Origin: Emiliania huxleyi CCMP1516
Lineage: Eukaryota; Haptophyta; Isochrysidales; Noelaerhabdaceae
DNA: 64,000 bases
Direction: 5' to 3'
Assembly: GCF_000372725.1 (NCBI RefSeq)
Contig: NW_005201092.1
Coordinates: 56,928-120,927, forward strand
In this document: piece by piece, positions 1-9,645 of the stretch
Position numbering within the stretch: position 1 is the stretch's first letter
Layout of the letters: every line of letters starts with the position of its first letter
Notes under the pieces: model-generated
Told to the model about the DNA's origin: nothing
The model's database searches: none
Seen by the model: only the letters and a program-made list of their open reading frames with translations
Made by a program: the position numbers and the translations under genes

Positions 1-478
1 ACCGCCGCCGCCGTCCGCCTCGCTGTCGCCGCCGCCTCCCTCCGCCTCGCCCTCCCCGCCGCCGCCATCCGCCTCGCCCTCCCCGCCGCCGCCGTCCGCC
101 TCGCCCTCACCGCCGCCGCCGTCCGCCTCGCCCTCACCGCCGCCGCCGTCCGCCTCGCCGTCGCCGCCGCCTCCCTCCGCCTCGCCCTCCCTGCCGCCGC
201 CATCCGCATCGCCCTCCCCGCCGCCGCCGTCCGCCTCGCCCTCCCCGCCGCCGCCATCCGCATCGCCCTCCCCGCCGCCGCCGTCCGCCTCGCCCTCACC
301 GCCGCCGCCGTCCGCCTCGCCGTCGCCGCCGCCTCCCTCCGCATCGCCCTCCCCGCCGCCTCCGTCCCCCTCGCCGTCTCCGCCGCCCCCCTCCGCCTCG
401 CCGCCGCCGCCCAGTCCACCACCGCCGCCCTCACCGCCGCCGCCGCCCTCACCGCCGTCAACCTCACCGCCGCCTGAC
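1..478 (+). repeat. Coding minisatellite of CCGCCGCCGTCCGCCTCG type
   Basis: Imperfect 18-36 bp units rich in CCG and TCC codons encode the Pro/Ser/Ala stalk of the Hint protein. The units stay in frame without a stop. Confidence 0.85.
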
Positions 479-1684
479 GTGGATCCCGTGCTACCTGATC
501 CGCCGTGCTTCCCCAGCTCGGCCACCGCCGCCCTTCGCGATGGGCGCACCGTCCGCCTCGACGAGTTGCGCGAGGGCGACGCCATCCTCGTCGGTTGGGC
601 GGACGGCACGCTCGGCTTCGACGTCGTCACGCCGTGGTCGCTCGCCGACCACAGCGCGGAGGGCGCCCTCTTCCTCGCTCTCGCCACCTCAGCCAACACG
701 ACGCTGCGGCTCACGCCGACGCACCACCTCCCCGTCGGAGAGACGTGCTGCAAGCAGCTCAAGCAGGCGAAGGACGTGCGCGTCGGCGAGCTCGTTTGGG
801 CCGTGGGGCGTGGCGCGGCGGAGCCCGAGCCGCACGCCGTTCTCTCCGTGCGCGCGACGAGCGGCCGCGGCTTGCACAGCCCGCTCATGCAGCGCGGCGG
901 CTTCCCCGTCGTCGACGGCGTCGTCACGTCGTTCAACTCGCTGCCGCTAGTCAAGCTCAACGCGATCGCGCAGCCGTACCTCCTCGCGTCGCTCTGCGCC
1001 GCCTCCGCCTCCGCATGCACCGCTGCCCGCCGCGTCGTGGCTGCGGTGGAGTGTGTGGCCAAGCACGCGTGGCACGCGCTCGGCTCCTTTGCGCTAGCGC
1101 GCGAGCCGCTGTGCAAGACGCTCCACTACATTGACGGGCCGGTGGTCCATGCGGGCAGCCTGCTGGTCTCGACGGGCTCAGACGAGACTTGTCGACCCGT
1201 TCCGGCTCAGCTTCACCGTGGTCCTCGGGCGTCTGTCGACGTCAGGACCACCCATACAGCTCGCGGGTTTGAGGTCGCAAGAGCCAAGATGGTGGCGTTT
1301 GGACATCCCAACCATCATGCGGGCAGCCTGCTGGTCGATTCCAAAAGTCACGTGCGGAGGAGTAGCCCGCGATGGTCCAGATCGCCGCCTGAGGGCTCAG
1401 GTCAATGCCTCCCCCTCGCGGGTGTGTGTGGGGCAGGAGTCAGGCAGTCTACCCCCCGCATACTGCTCCACACGCCCAAAGACACAGGCAGGGAGCCCGC
1501 CCCCCGCAAGTGCGAGCCCGGTGGGGCAAGAGTGCGCGGGCGCGTGGTCTCCGTTTACCGAGTGGGGTGTGTGTGTCTTGTGTGTCTTGTGTGTCTTGTG
1601 GGTGTGGGGTGTGTGGGGTGGGGGGGGGGGGGGGGGGCCCCCCCACCAACAAGACAAGTTGCCCCAGCGAGCCCCTTTTTTTGA
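2..1684 (+). CDS. Pro-rich protein with C-terminal Hint (hedgehog/intein-like) domain, 5' partial
   Basis: One open frame runs from the window edge to 1684, so the N-terminus is missing. The first ~158 codons are Pro/Ser/Ala repeats of the PPPPSASPS type, like an extracellular stalk. At about 506 a Hint domain begins with CFPSSATAALRDG, continues with REGDAILV, and has the block-B motif LTPTHHLPV (about 712-741) and a later GVVTSFNS. These fit the hedgehog-type autoprocessing fold, with the first Cys as nucleophile. The usual role is self-cleavage and release of the N-terminal part; this is inferred from the family. After about 1148 the frame crosses an inserted repeat, and then G/T-rich low-complexity DNA (1560-1640), so the true C-terminus is probably near or before the insertion, or lies in an unseen exon. 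The frame stays open through the insertion. Confidence 0.7.
   Translation, partial: PPPPSASLSPPPPSASPSPPPPSASPSPPPPSASPSPPPPSASPSPPPPSASPSPPPPSASPSLPPPSASPSPPPPSASPSPPPPSASPSPPPPSASPSPPPPSASPSPPPPSASPSPPPPSPSPSPPPPSASPPPPSPPPPPSPPPPPSPPSTSPPPDVDPVLPDPPCFPSSATAALRDGRTVRLDELREGDAILVGWADGTLGFDVVTPWSLADHSAEGALFLALATSANTTLRLTPTHHLPVGETCCKQLKQAKDVRVGELVWAVGRGAAEPEPHAVLSVRATSGRGLHSPLMQRGGFPVVDGVVTSFNSLPLVKLNAIAQPYLLASLCAASASACTAARRVVAAVECVAKHAWHALGSFALAREPLCKTLHYIDGPVVHAGSLLVSTGSDETCRPVPAQLHRGPRASVDVRTTHTARGFEVARAKMVAFGHPNHHAGSLLVDSKSHVRRSSPRWSRSPPEGSGQCLPLAGVCGAGVRQSTPRILLHTPKDTGREPAPRKCEPGGARVRGRVVSVYRVGCVCLVCLVCLVGVGCVGWGGGGGAPPPTRQVAPASPFF
1148..1336 (+). mobile_element. ~147 bp dispersed insert flanked by a 21 bp direct repeat (family C)
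   Basis: The 21 bases at 1148-1168 recur exactly at 1316-1336 and frame 147 bp of unique sequence. That insert is found again, inverted, at 38220-38363. Repeat plus insert is 168 bp, a multiple of three without a stop, so it adds 56 codons to the Hint ORF. No AG precedes the second copy, so I do not read it as a normal intron. Confidence 0.75.
1563..1640 (+). repeat. TGTGTCTTG repeats followed by a poly-G tract
   Basis: Tandem TGTGTCTTG-like units run into GTGTGGGGTG and then about 18 consecutive G and 7 C residues. It lies inside the open frame of the Hint gene but looks non-coding. Confidence 0.8.
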
Positions 1685-1689
1685 GAAAA

Positions 1690-2842
1690 AGCACCCCCCC
1701 AACCTCCCCCGAGTTTACCTGCCGCGGTTATTGTTGAGGACGCGCGACTGCCAAAACAAGTTGGGTCAAGCCCCTCGAATTGGGAAACATGAAAAACGCC
1801 CCGGGGCCCCCATCGTCCCTGTGGCTGCTGGGAGCCTCAAAAGGGACCCACAGCTCTGGAGGGGAGAGTCTTGAGAGTTAGTACACCGAAAAAAAAGAAA
1901 GTCACCACCCACAGCATAAGTACCCTCTACCCATAAGTTTGCCTAAGCCAGGTGTAGAGTATTTCTTTTTGCTTGGGCGGACCTCATGACGGGGTAGGTA
2001 GGGTAGCAGGGTCTGGGCCCTCCCACCACCGTCGGGGTTTCCCCTCTCTCTTCACGCCGGAATTTTCACAGCAGAAAAAGAAATTTTCCACCGAAATCAC
2101 GATGTCAACCCTCCCCAAGTGAGGTGATCTGGTGCTTGTAGGGCTTGAGAGTGGCCTGCCATGTCACAGGAAGGACTATGGTTGCAGGAGAGTACCACCA
2201 GCCATCACTTAGTTGGTATAGTACCCCACCTTCACCCCCGTCATGATTTCTTTTTTAATTTTTTAGCCGGCCACATTGAGCGGTTCGTCCGCGTCGCGCA
2301 CTCGTCCCAACCGGGGGGCGCAGACTCGTTCTGCGCGCCAACGGCTGGTGACGCTGTGTTGCCCTTGAGCTAGTCCTTCCCCGGTCGCCAGCCTCTGCGC
2401 TGTCTGGCGAACGCCTGTATGCCATGCGCGCGGACCACGCTTCCACGCAAACCCGAGACGGTGACGGGATGCTGTCGTGCGTGTGGTGATCTCAGGCCCA
2501 GTGAGGTAGTGCGCCTGACTATCCCGGATCCTGCTGTGTGCTGACCAAGCAAGCTCCTCTTGTAGCTCGATCGCTCACACCGCCATCGCCGTCGGGGAGA
2601 GGGGGGACGACACTGCTCCTGCAGCGTGCACCTCGATCCTGTATGTACCGTGTTTGTTATGACCCCCCCCAATGAACACACCAGTGAGGGAGGGCGAGAC
2701 GATCGAGGGGTCCCGTACCGCGGAATCGACCCTACCAGCGAATACGGGTGGAATACAGGCCTCTGGGAGGTCATTTGGAATACGTGGAAAACGTATTCAC
2801 AGAGTAGGCCCACCACACTGTTTCGACCTCGTTCAGTCTCCG
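1690..2842. other. Intergenic, no gene recognised
   Basis: It contains an A/T-richer stretch (1890-2270) with several short TTTTT/AAAA runs and no supported ORF. Just before the DAHP synthase start, 2740-2800 holds GGAATAC-type words that resemble pieces of a repeat family seen in introns elsewhere. No core promoter can be named. Confidence 0.5.
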
Positions 2843-5800
2843 ATGGCGCCGATGGAGGTTGAGACGGTGGCGACAGTCGGTGCGCGCAAGTGGTCGCCCG
2901 GCTCGTGGCGCAGCTGCGAGACGCTGCAGATGGCCACGTACGAGGACAGCCAGGACTCGTACGCGGCGACGATGGACAAGCTCTCCAAGGTTCCGCCGCT
3001 CGTGCAGCCCGGCGAGGTGGATGCGCTGCGGGAGCAGCTCGCGGCGGCCGCTCGCGGCGAGAAGTTCATCGTGCAGGGCGGCGACTGCGCCGAGCGTTTC
3101 ATGGACTGCACCGCCGACTACCTCGAGGCCCAGCTCAAGCTGATCGTGCAGATGGGCGCGCTGATGGAGAGCGCGACCGGCATGCCGACGGTGAGGGTGG
3201 CGCGGATGGCGGGGCAGTACGGGAAGCCGCGCTCGTCGCCGGTGGAGAAGCACGCCTCCTTCGGCGAGATCAAGTCGTACAAGGGCGAGAACATCAACGG
3301 CTACGCGCCGACCGACCGCGCCTGGGACCCGGACCGGCTGCTGCAGGGGCGAGATATAGCCGAGATAGCCGAGAGATTTAGCCGAGCTGTGGGCGCCACT
3401 CTCCAGCTCTGGCAGATCGGAGGCGAGACACCGCCGAGAGATGAGATCTAGCCGACATACGACCGCTGCCCGAGAAGAAGCACCTCGTGTGAGTGTGGAC
3501 AGCGCCTGTGCACCCCTCAAGATCAATTCCGAATCAAATCGAGGTCGACGCCCCCTTAGCTGCCCGTCCGCCGAGTTGACAACCGCACCCCGTGGGCAGG
3601 TACTGGCACTCGTGCGCCACGCTCAACACGATGCGCGGGCTGCAGATGGCGGACGATTTCGGCGCTTCGACGGTGGACAACCCCGGCCAGGGACTGCCTC
3701 GGTGGATCCCAGTCTCCGAATCAACCAATGCACTCAACAGGTGGGCGACCTCGACGTCGACTTCCTCAAGCCGTCGCCGCACTACGCCGCGTGGAGCAAG
3801 GCGGCGGACAAGGCGAAGGCGGCCGCGGCGGCCACCAAGCCTGGCGTCTTCACAGCGCACGAGGCGAGGGAGATCTGGGGAGATCTGGGGAGATCTGGGG
3901 AGATCTCACTCGGTCATGTGGCGGGAGGTATGGGGAGATCTGGGGAGATATGGGGAGATCTCGCTCGGTCATGTGGCGGGAGATCTGGGGAGATCTGGGG
4001 AGATATGGGGAGATCTGCAGCTCGACGACTTTGGGAGGCGGTGCGCGTGTGAGCGGCGTCTGTTCACACAGTGCTGGCTGTGAACAGGCTATGCAGCTCG
4101 ACCTCGAGGAGGCGCTGACGCGGCCGGTCGCAGGCGAGGGGCAGCAGATGCCACAGCCAAGGGGGAGACGTGGGGAGACTGGGGGAGATTTGGGGAGATT
4201 TGGGGTCCGGCACTCACAACGCGGCTGCCGGCTCACAGCGCCGCCCTGCCGCCCACAGGCAAGGGGCACTACAACCTGTCGGCGCACATGGTCTGGATCG
4301 GCGACCGCACGCGCCAGCTGCTCGGCGGGCGCGCGGAGTACTTTCGCGGCATCCGCAACCCGATCGTCAGGCAAGTCGATGAGCTGTGTTTTGAGCGCGG
4401 GGTAGGCACGTCGAGTACTTTCGCGGCATCCGCAACCCGATCGGCGTCAAGGTTGGGCCGTCGATGCAGCCGCAGGAGGGGACGGAGCTGTGCGCGAGGA
4501 CAGCACACACACCCACCCACACCCTCCTCCTCACCGCTGCTGTTCTCTGCCGCAGGAGCTGAAGGAGCTGTGCGCCATCCTCAACCCAGACAAGGTGGAG
4601 GGGCGGCGCGGACTAGTCAGTCAGTCAGTCAGTCAGTCTTACACACCTCCAAGCATGGAGGACGGGCCCACACGCACACACACGCTGCACACGATTGGCT
4701 CGGGAGCCGACACGAGGCACACTGACTAGTGGATGGCCAAACGGGTGAGTGACTGACTTGCGGTCCTCGCCCCGGACAAGGTGGAGGGGCGGCTGGTGCT
4801 CATCACCCGCTACGGCGCCGAGAAGGTCGCCGCGCTGCTTCCCGCCCACATCAAGGCGGTGCAGGAGAGCGGCGTGCCGGTCGTCTGGCAGTGCGACGGC
4901 GTGCACGGCAACACGGTCGAGACGAAGCCGAGATCTAGCCGAGATCTAGCCGAGATCTAGCCGAGAGCTAGCCGAGAGCTAGCCGAGAGATAGCCGAGAG
5001 ATAGCCGAGAGCTAGCCGAGAGCTGCCGAGATCTAGCCGAGATCTAGCCGAGAGACGTGCACGGCAACACGGTGTCCTCCGACACATCTTCCTACGACAC
5101 CTCCTTCCTCCTAGACATCTTCCTACGACACCTCCTTCCTCCTAGACATCTTCCTACGACACTACCTGGACACTTCCTAGACGCCACGACCACAGCGTCG
5201 TGCGAGCTCAAGAGCGCGCAACAGCTCAATGAGTCATCACCTCATCACGCGCGGTGGGCTGCAGGTCACAGCGTCGTGCAAGCTCAAGACGCGCAAGTTC
5301 GACGACGTGATGGCCGAGGTGTCGCGCGCGCTACAGGTGCGAGATCACCCGAGATCCGCCGAGATCACCCGAGAGTCGCCGAGATCCGCCGGGAGTCGCC
5401 GAGATCCGCCGAGATCCGCCGAGATCCGCCGAGAGTCGCCGCGAGTCGCCGAGATTCGACGCTGTGGTATGGCCGAGGTGTGCCAGCACGGGGGCGCCGC
5501 GCCGCGAGAGCGGCTCCACTCTCGTCTAATCTCGTCCAATCTCGTCCAATCTCGGCGAATCTCCTCAGGTGCACCGCGAGAGCGGCTCGACGCTCGCGGG
5601 AGTCCATCTGGAGATGACGGGCCAAGCCGCGGTGACCGAATGCACGGGCGGCGTCGTCAACATCGAGGAGCTTCGCCCCCCCGCCGCCGCTCCTGCCGCC
5701 ACCATCCCTGCCTCCCGACTCGCGCCTCCCGTGTGCTCCTCCGCTTGACGCGTGTGTCTCGCGCCTTGGGGGGAGGGGGGAGGGGGAGAGGAGGAGCCTC

Positions 5801-6055
5801 TTCCCAAGAGCGCCACTCTTGGAGCGCCGCCGCCACCACCCAGAGCGCTGCGAGCAGCGCCGGGCGATGACGGCTTACCCCCCCCCCCCCCCCCTGGGGG
5901 GCACACCCCGGCCGCCTTGACTTTGCCCCACCGCGTGGTGCTCTCAGGAGGACATGCTCACCCGGCAGTACGACACGTACTGCGACCCGCGCCTCAACTA
6001 CGCGCAGTCCATCGAGGCGTCGCTCGTCATCGCGAACGCCCTCGGTGCGCGCTGA
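2843..6055 (+). CDS. 3-deoxy-D-arabino-heptulosonate-7-phosphate (DAHP) synthase, class II (plant type)
   Basis: Catalyses PEP plus erythrose-4-phosphate to DAHP, the first shikimate-pathway step. Model: 2843-3348, 3600-3672, 3741-3863, 4088-4133, 4259-4328, 4406-4475, 4556-4594, 4781-4915, 5265-5336, 5569-5667, 5948-6055; 1341 bp, 446 aa, all phases agree. Class II motifs in order: IVQGGDCAERF (metal-binding Cys), RMAGQYGKPRSSP, ENINGYAP, NLSAHMVWIGDRTRQL, HVEYFRGIRNPIGVKVGPS, VVWQCDGVHGNT, LKTRKF, GVHLEMTGQ, TYCDPRLN. ATG 2843 is the start nearest the homologous region; 2672 is an in-frame alternative that would add 57 residues. No clear plastid transit peptide is visible with the shorter start. 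Donors are GC, GT or GA. Introns hold minisatellites and copies of neighbouring exon edges. The exon-2 boundary and the GA-AG introns are inferred from protein continuity. Confidence 0.93.
3864..4087 (+). repeat. DAHP synthase intron filled with GGGGAGATCT minisatellite
   Basis: GC donor at 3864 and AG at 4086-4087. About 15 units of GGGGAGATCT or GGGGAGATAT are interrupted by two copies of a CTCGGTCATGTGGCGG segment. TGCAGCTCGAC at 4015-4025 is a copy of the next exon's 4092-4102. Confidence 0.85.
4916..5264 (+). repeat. DAHP synthase intron with GAGATCTAGCC array and copies of both exon edges
   Basis: GATCTAGCCGA-type units fill about 4925-5054, and CTTCCTACGACACCTC units about 5080-5165. 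5057-5073 repeats the upstream exon end GTGCACGGCAACACGGT. 5194-5215 repeats the start of the downstream exon (ACAGCGTCGTGC). Confidence 0.85.
5337..5568 (+). repeat. DAHP synthase intron with GAGATCCGCC array
   Basis: GAGATCCGCC/GAGAGTCGCC units fill about 5340-5456, and TCTCGTCCAA units 5520-5560. Copies of ATGGCCGAGGTGT (upstream exon) and CGCGAGAGCGGCTC (downstream exon) lie between them. Confidence 0.85.
5757..5890 (+). repeat. Dispersed repeat inside the last DAHP synthase intron
   Basis: GCGCCTTGGGGGG, AGGAGCCTCTT, CAGCGCCGGGCGATGACGG and a C15 tract occur in the same order at 11835-11930, so this is a dispersed repeat rather than unique intron DNA. Confidence 0.65.
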
Positions 6056-6220
6056 GCGGTGCGCGCTGCAGCGCGCCGCAGCCGAGAGCCTGCAGCTGTG
6101 TCCGCAGCGAGCTTGCGCGGAGAGGGTGCAAGGCTGTTCGGCAGTACCCCATCCATGATTTACTGACGCGGCGGGATCGAGACATCTCAGCGTAGGCCGT
6201 GCATCGGTAACCTTACGGCT

Positions 6221-7009
6221 TTGCCGGACGTCTTTTTTTTGTGTTTGAACTATATCGATATAAAATGCCTCAGTAGGGTGCCAGCTAGCCGAACCGCATT
6301 TCCAAGGGCAAGGCGTTTACGGCATAGAGTACGGGGTGTGGAGCTGGAGGGTGAGTTGGGTAGTTGCAGCTTGCACGAGTATATGGGACAAAAGCGTCGA
6401 AAATGTCTCAGATTGGGGTGCCCGCCATGTTTGGCAGCTCCAGCGCGGCCCTCATCAGCGGGACGCCGCCGGTCGGGCGATACACGCACTCCCTGGGCCC
6501 CACTGAGTGCGCCGAACCCGCTAGACCGAGTGCCTCATGCCCGAGGGCGCCGGCGGAACTGCCACAAAGTCAAGGAAAAAGAGGGGCTCGGCCGCGCTTC
6601 GGCGGCATCCCAGGAGTGGCCAAAAGAAGAGAGGACAGGGCTGGGACACTGGCCAGAAGGCCAAACGGGCGCGATACGTGGAAGCGGTGCGTGCTACTAC
6701 TCGCTCGAGGGCTCCGGCGGCCGCGATCGAGCCGTCGCACGTCGAGGAGCCGCCCGCCGCGCCCGTCGAGCGTGCCGACGAGCGGCCGCCGGCCGTGGGC
6801 CAAAAGCAGGCCGCGCGGCGCAAGCGCGACCGCAGGCATGCCGAGGCAGCCGGCGGACATGGCGCCGAGCCTCCAAGCGTGCGGGGGCGGCGCGGGCGAA
6901 GAAGCGGAAGCTGGCGGAGCTGGCCGCTGATCTCCCTCAAGACCTCGGTGCGACGGCGGAGGGGCGGCACGCGGCCTTTGCGACGACGCGCTCGGGCGGG
7001 CTCGAATGA
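6221..7009 (+). pseudogene. Possible decayed repeat-derived coding region
   Basis: An open frame encodes a segment HEYMGQKRRKC that also appears in the repeats at 37.9 and 38.6 kb, followed by Lys/Arg- and Ala-rich sequence ending AKKRKLAELAADL. A competing frame (6537-7328) is also open, as is common in GC-rich DNA, so the coding frame is uncertain. 6373-6412 matches the dispersed motif GAGTATATGGGACAAAAGCG. I recognise no family. It may be a degenerate mobile-element ORF with frameshifts, or non-coding. Confidence 0.25.
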
Positions 7010-7370
7010 GCGCGGAGGCGGCGCGGAAGGCGGCGTCGCACGCGCAGCTGCAGGCCTCCAAGTACTTGAAGGTGATGGTGCGGTGCGGCCACCTCAAGGA
7101 GGCGGCGGCTGTGATGGGCGGCCAAGCCCGCGACCCAGAGCTGCGCCTGCTCAACCCGGCCGCCGGCCTGATCCTCTCCGAGGACGCCTCCGCCGAGCGT
7201 CAGATGATGGCAAACGTCGGCGAGATGCTGAACCGCGACGGTGGCGGCCGCGGCAACCGCTCGGAGGACGCCGCCCGCTTCGCCAGCGCCGTTGCCGTCG
7301 CCGTGACCGACGCGGCCTCTCCCGCTAAGGTTGGCAGGCAGAGAGCGCCGGCTTCGCGCGCCCGGCCGCT
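7006..7370 (+). CDS. Hypothetical protein (short)
   Basis: ATG at 7006 overlaps the end of the preceding frame in an ATGA arrangement. The first ~110 residues are plausible coding sequence: helical, Ala/Glu/Arg-rich, with SKYLKVMVRCGHLKEAA and NPAAGLILSEDASAERQMM. The frame stays open to 7611, but from about 7400 it is a shadow of the next gene, so a splice site near 7329 (AAG|GTTGGC) or a missed stop is likely. The end given here is approximate. No function is assigned. It could be the continuation of the upstream region through a frameshift. Confidence 0.3.
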
Positions 7371-7424
7371 CGCGGCCATGTCAAGTAACGCAAAGTTGCA
7401 ACTTTCCCGCCGTCAAAACGTCCA

Positions 7425-8291
7425 ATGCTGCCGACGGTGCCGTCAAAACGTCCAATGCTGCCGACGGTGCCGGCGTCAGGCACACGCGCCGCGCTGCTGC
7501 TGGGCTGCACGTCGCTGCTTTGCCTGCTCGCGCTGCTCGCACACGAGAAGCCTGCTGAATCAGCTGCTGACGTCTGCGCCAATGTTCCGCGCGTGCCAGC
7601 TGCGCCACTGAAGCACCTCTCACAGCAGGAGGCTGCCGATGTGGACGCAGCGCTCATGCCGACTCCTGGCCTGAGCGTCGAGAGCCTCATGGAGCTCAGT
7701 GGCCTCGCGGTCGCGCACGCAGTACTCGCTATCTACCCACCGAATGCATACCCAAACGTGCTCGCGGTCCTCGGTCCTGGCGGTAACGGCGGAGATGGCA
7801 TGGTAACCGCTCGGCACCTTGCCAGCCTCGGATATTCGGTCAGCGCCTACTACCCGAAGCGAAACGGCGGCGCGCTCTACGTGGGCCTCGCCGCATCGCT
7901 CGAGCAGATGGGTGTCCGCTTCGTCGACGCGCTCCCGCCGCCCTCGCGCACCACCGTCGTCGTCGACGCGGTGTTCGGCTTCAGCTTCCGGCCGCCGCTG
8001 CGAGCGCCGTTTGGCGAGGTGCTCTCGAGCATGAGCGCCTTCCCGCACATTGTCGCCGTCGACGTGCCGTCGGGCTGGGACGTGGACGCGGGCCCGCCAA
8101 AGACTGGAGGCGGAGCTGAACTGCGGCCGTCGGTCCTCGTCTCGCTCACTGCGCCCAAGCGCTGTGCGTCGGCCTTTGACGGCACGGCGCACTTTCTGGG
8201 TAAGGTGCTCATGCCGCCGGAGGTGGGCGAGGCGCACGGGCTGCTGCCACAAACGGCCTGGGGAAGTAGCCAGGTCGTGCGGTTGGTTTAG
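7425..8291 (+). CDS. NAXE: NAD(P)H-hydrate epimerase (YjeF_N family)
   Basis: Interconverts R- and S-NAD(P)HX during repair of hydrated nicotinamide cofactors. The single-exon frame of 288 aa has the family motifs GPGGNGGDGMVTARHL (substrate/phosphate loop), VVDAVFGFSF and VAVDVPSGWDVD (K+-site and catalytic Asp region), then SLTAPK. The domain starts at about residue 65, so an N-terminal extension is present. It includes a hydrophobic stretch LLLGCTSLLCLLALLA, which could be a signal peptide, signal anchor or plastid/mitochondrial targeting leader. The start codon lies in a 30 bp tandem duplication (7412-7441 and 7442-7471) that supplies two in-frame ATGs, 7425 and 7455, both encoding MLPTVP. 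No partner dehydratase is in the window. Confidence 0.9.
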   Translation: MLPTVPSKRPMLPTVPASGTRAALLLGCTSLLCLLALLAHEKPAESAADVCANVPRVPAAPLKHLSQQEAADVDAALMPTPGLSVESLMELSGLAVAHAVLAIYPPNAYPNVLAVLGPGGNGGDGMVTARHLASLGYSVSAYYPKRNGGALYVGLAASLEQMGVRFVDALPPPSRTTVVVDAVFGFSFRPPLRAPFGEVLSSMSAFPHIVAVDVPSGWDVDAGPPKTGGGAELRPSVLVSLTAPKRCASAFDGTAHFLGKVLMPPEVGEAHGLLPQTAWGSSQVVRLV

Positions 8292-8418
8292 GTTCGGGCG
8301 GGCCAAAGATGCTTCACACCGTATAGATTCACGACGTGCCTCGGGTCCGGCGGTTGCAAAACTCTGACGTGTCTTCGCTCTCAAATCACGCTGCGGGGTT
8401 TCTTATATAGTCGTGGGT

Positions 8419-8439
8419 GCTCGGGGCGAGGCCCCGAGC
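8419..8439 (+). other. Perfect GC hairpin in the 3' flank of the epimerase gene
   Basis: GCTCGGGGC and GCCCCGAGC pair perfectly around a GAG loop, 128 bp after the stop codon. A role in 3'-end formation is possible but unproven. Confidence 0.5.
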
Positions 8440-8604
8440 CGAGCGCCCTCCCCCCTTGACCATCAACCCGTGCGTGCAACGCACTCCCGTGCACCTCCCG
8501 ACGAGCCCGCCGTCGCGTATTGAGAGTGAGAGCTGATCTCATTCCACGCCCGGAGTGGGATCTGAGGGTAGTGAATCGTCGTCTAAAGGAAACTTCACGC
8601 TCGG

Positions 8605-9645
8605 TAGGGTGCCCACAGGACCCAAAAGAAAATAGCTTTTCGACTCAAAAAGGGACGCACGAGGCAAATCTGATGTTGGCCAGTTCCAATAGGAGCGAGG
8701 CCTCTTCCGTTGGGGGACCGAGTACATAGGAAAAGAGGGTTCCCCGGTTTGTCACGCGCGAGCACGAGCGTGACACTGCACTTGGCGCCGAGCGCCCGCG
8801 GCACAGACCTTGTGCAGGCCACCCCTCGGTGAGTGCACCGGTCCGGACCGATGGCGCTCGGTGTGGAGCAAGCAAGACCCCCCCCCCCCCCCATCGGCGC
8901 GCGCTCGCCATTCCAACGGGCGCCAGGAGCACCAAGAGGACTCCTCATGGCTGCACTCAAGTGGGCTTCGACCGGCCTCGGCTGGGGGGGCGGGTTGTTC
9001 CGGCTGCGGACGCCTTCTGCAGCCCCCTGGGCCCGTGACAGCACCCAAAAACTGCCCCTCGGCGGCATACAGCACTGCCAGCCAGCCTCTTCCTCCTCCT
9101 CAAGGGCTGTACTATAGGCCATATTGCGCCGCCTCCTACTAGCAGCCGGGCGGGCGCGCGCCGCGGGCGCCTCGGCGCGCGCACGGCTCGCAAAGTCCAA
9201 CGAGTACTGCCGCCCGGCCGCCTCAAGGCTGCCGGGCGGCAGTACTCGCCTCGCAAGGCGCGCACCGGCTGCTCTGGCTGCTGCGCCGGCGGCCGCTGCG
9301 CTGGCCGCTGCTGCGCCGGCTGGCGGGCGGCACGGCCGCCGGCGGCCGCTGCACCCGCGCCTTCCCTCGCGGGCGCCGTCGCGCCGCGCGCGCCCAACCC
9401 TGCTGGTACACGGCACGCGCGCGTCACACAGCCGCGGAGAATAGGCGGTGCAGCGCGCGAAGCGCGCGCGATCTCGTACTTTTAAGGCTGGATCCGGCCA
9501 TTCCAAGGGTATACCTTTGAGAATCCCCAGCGTCCCACCCTCCTAGTCACACTCTCAATTTCTCGACTGGCCAACACGAAGTGCTGCGATCGGGGGTGCC
9601 CCATTTCTTTTTTCCTTTCTTTTTTTGGGCCCTGTGGGCACCCTA
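8605..9645. mobile_element. Non-autonomous DNA transposon, 1.04 kb, with terminal inverted repeats and 7 bp target duplication
   Basis: The left end TAGGGTGCCCACAGGACCC and the reverse complement of the right end (TAGGGTGCCCACAGGGCCC) match over about 22 bp. Both ends are flanked directly by CGCTCGG (8598-8604 and 9646-9652). There is no credible transposase ORF inside. Internal features are a C14 tract near 8880 and a 14 bp palindrome (9203-9246) around CCGCCCGG. Confidence 0.82.

Noticed and set aside
2161-2816. Small structured RNA or 5S-like gene upstream of DAHP synthase
   Set aside because: No conserved 5S, tRNA or snRNA boxes could be matched.
5057-5073. A 17 bp microexon in DAHP synthase
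   Set aside because: It copies the preceding exon end; using the donor at 4916 directly to 5265 gives the expected protein, so it is better read as an intronic duplicate.
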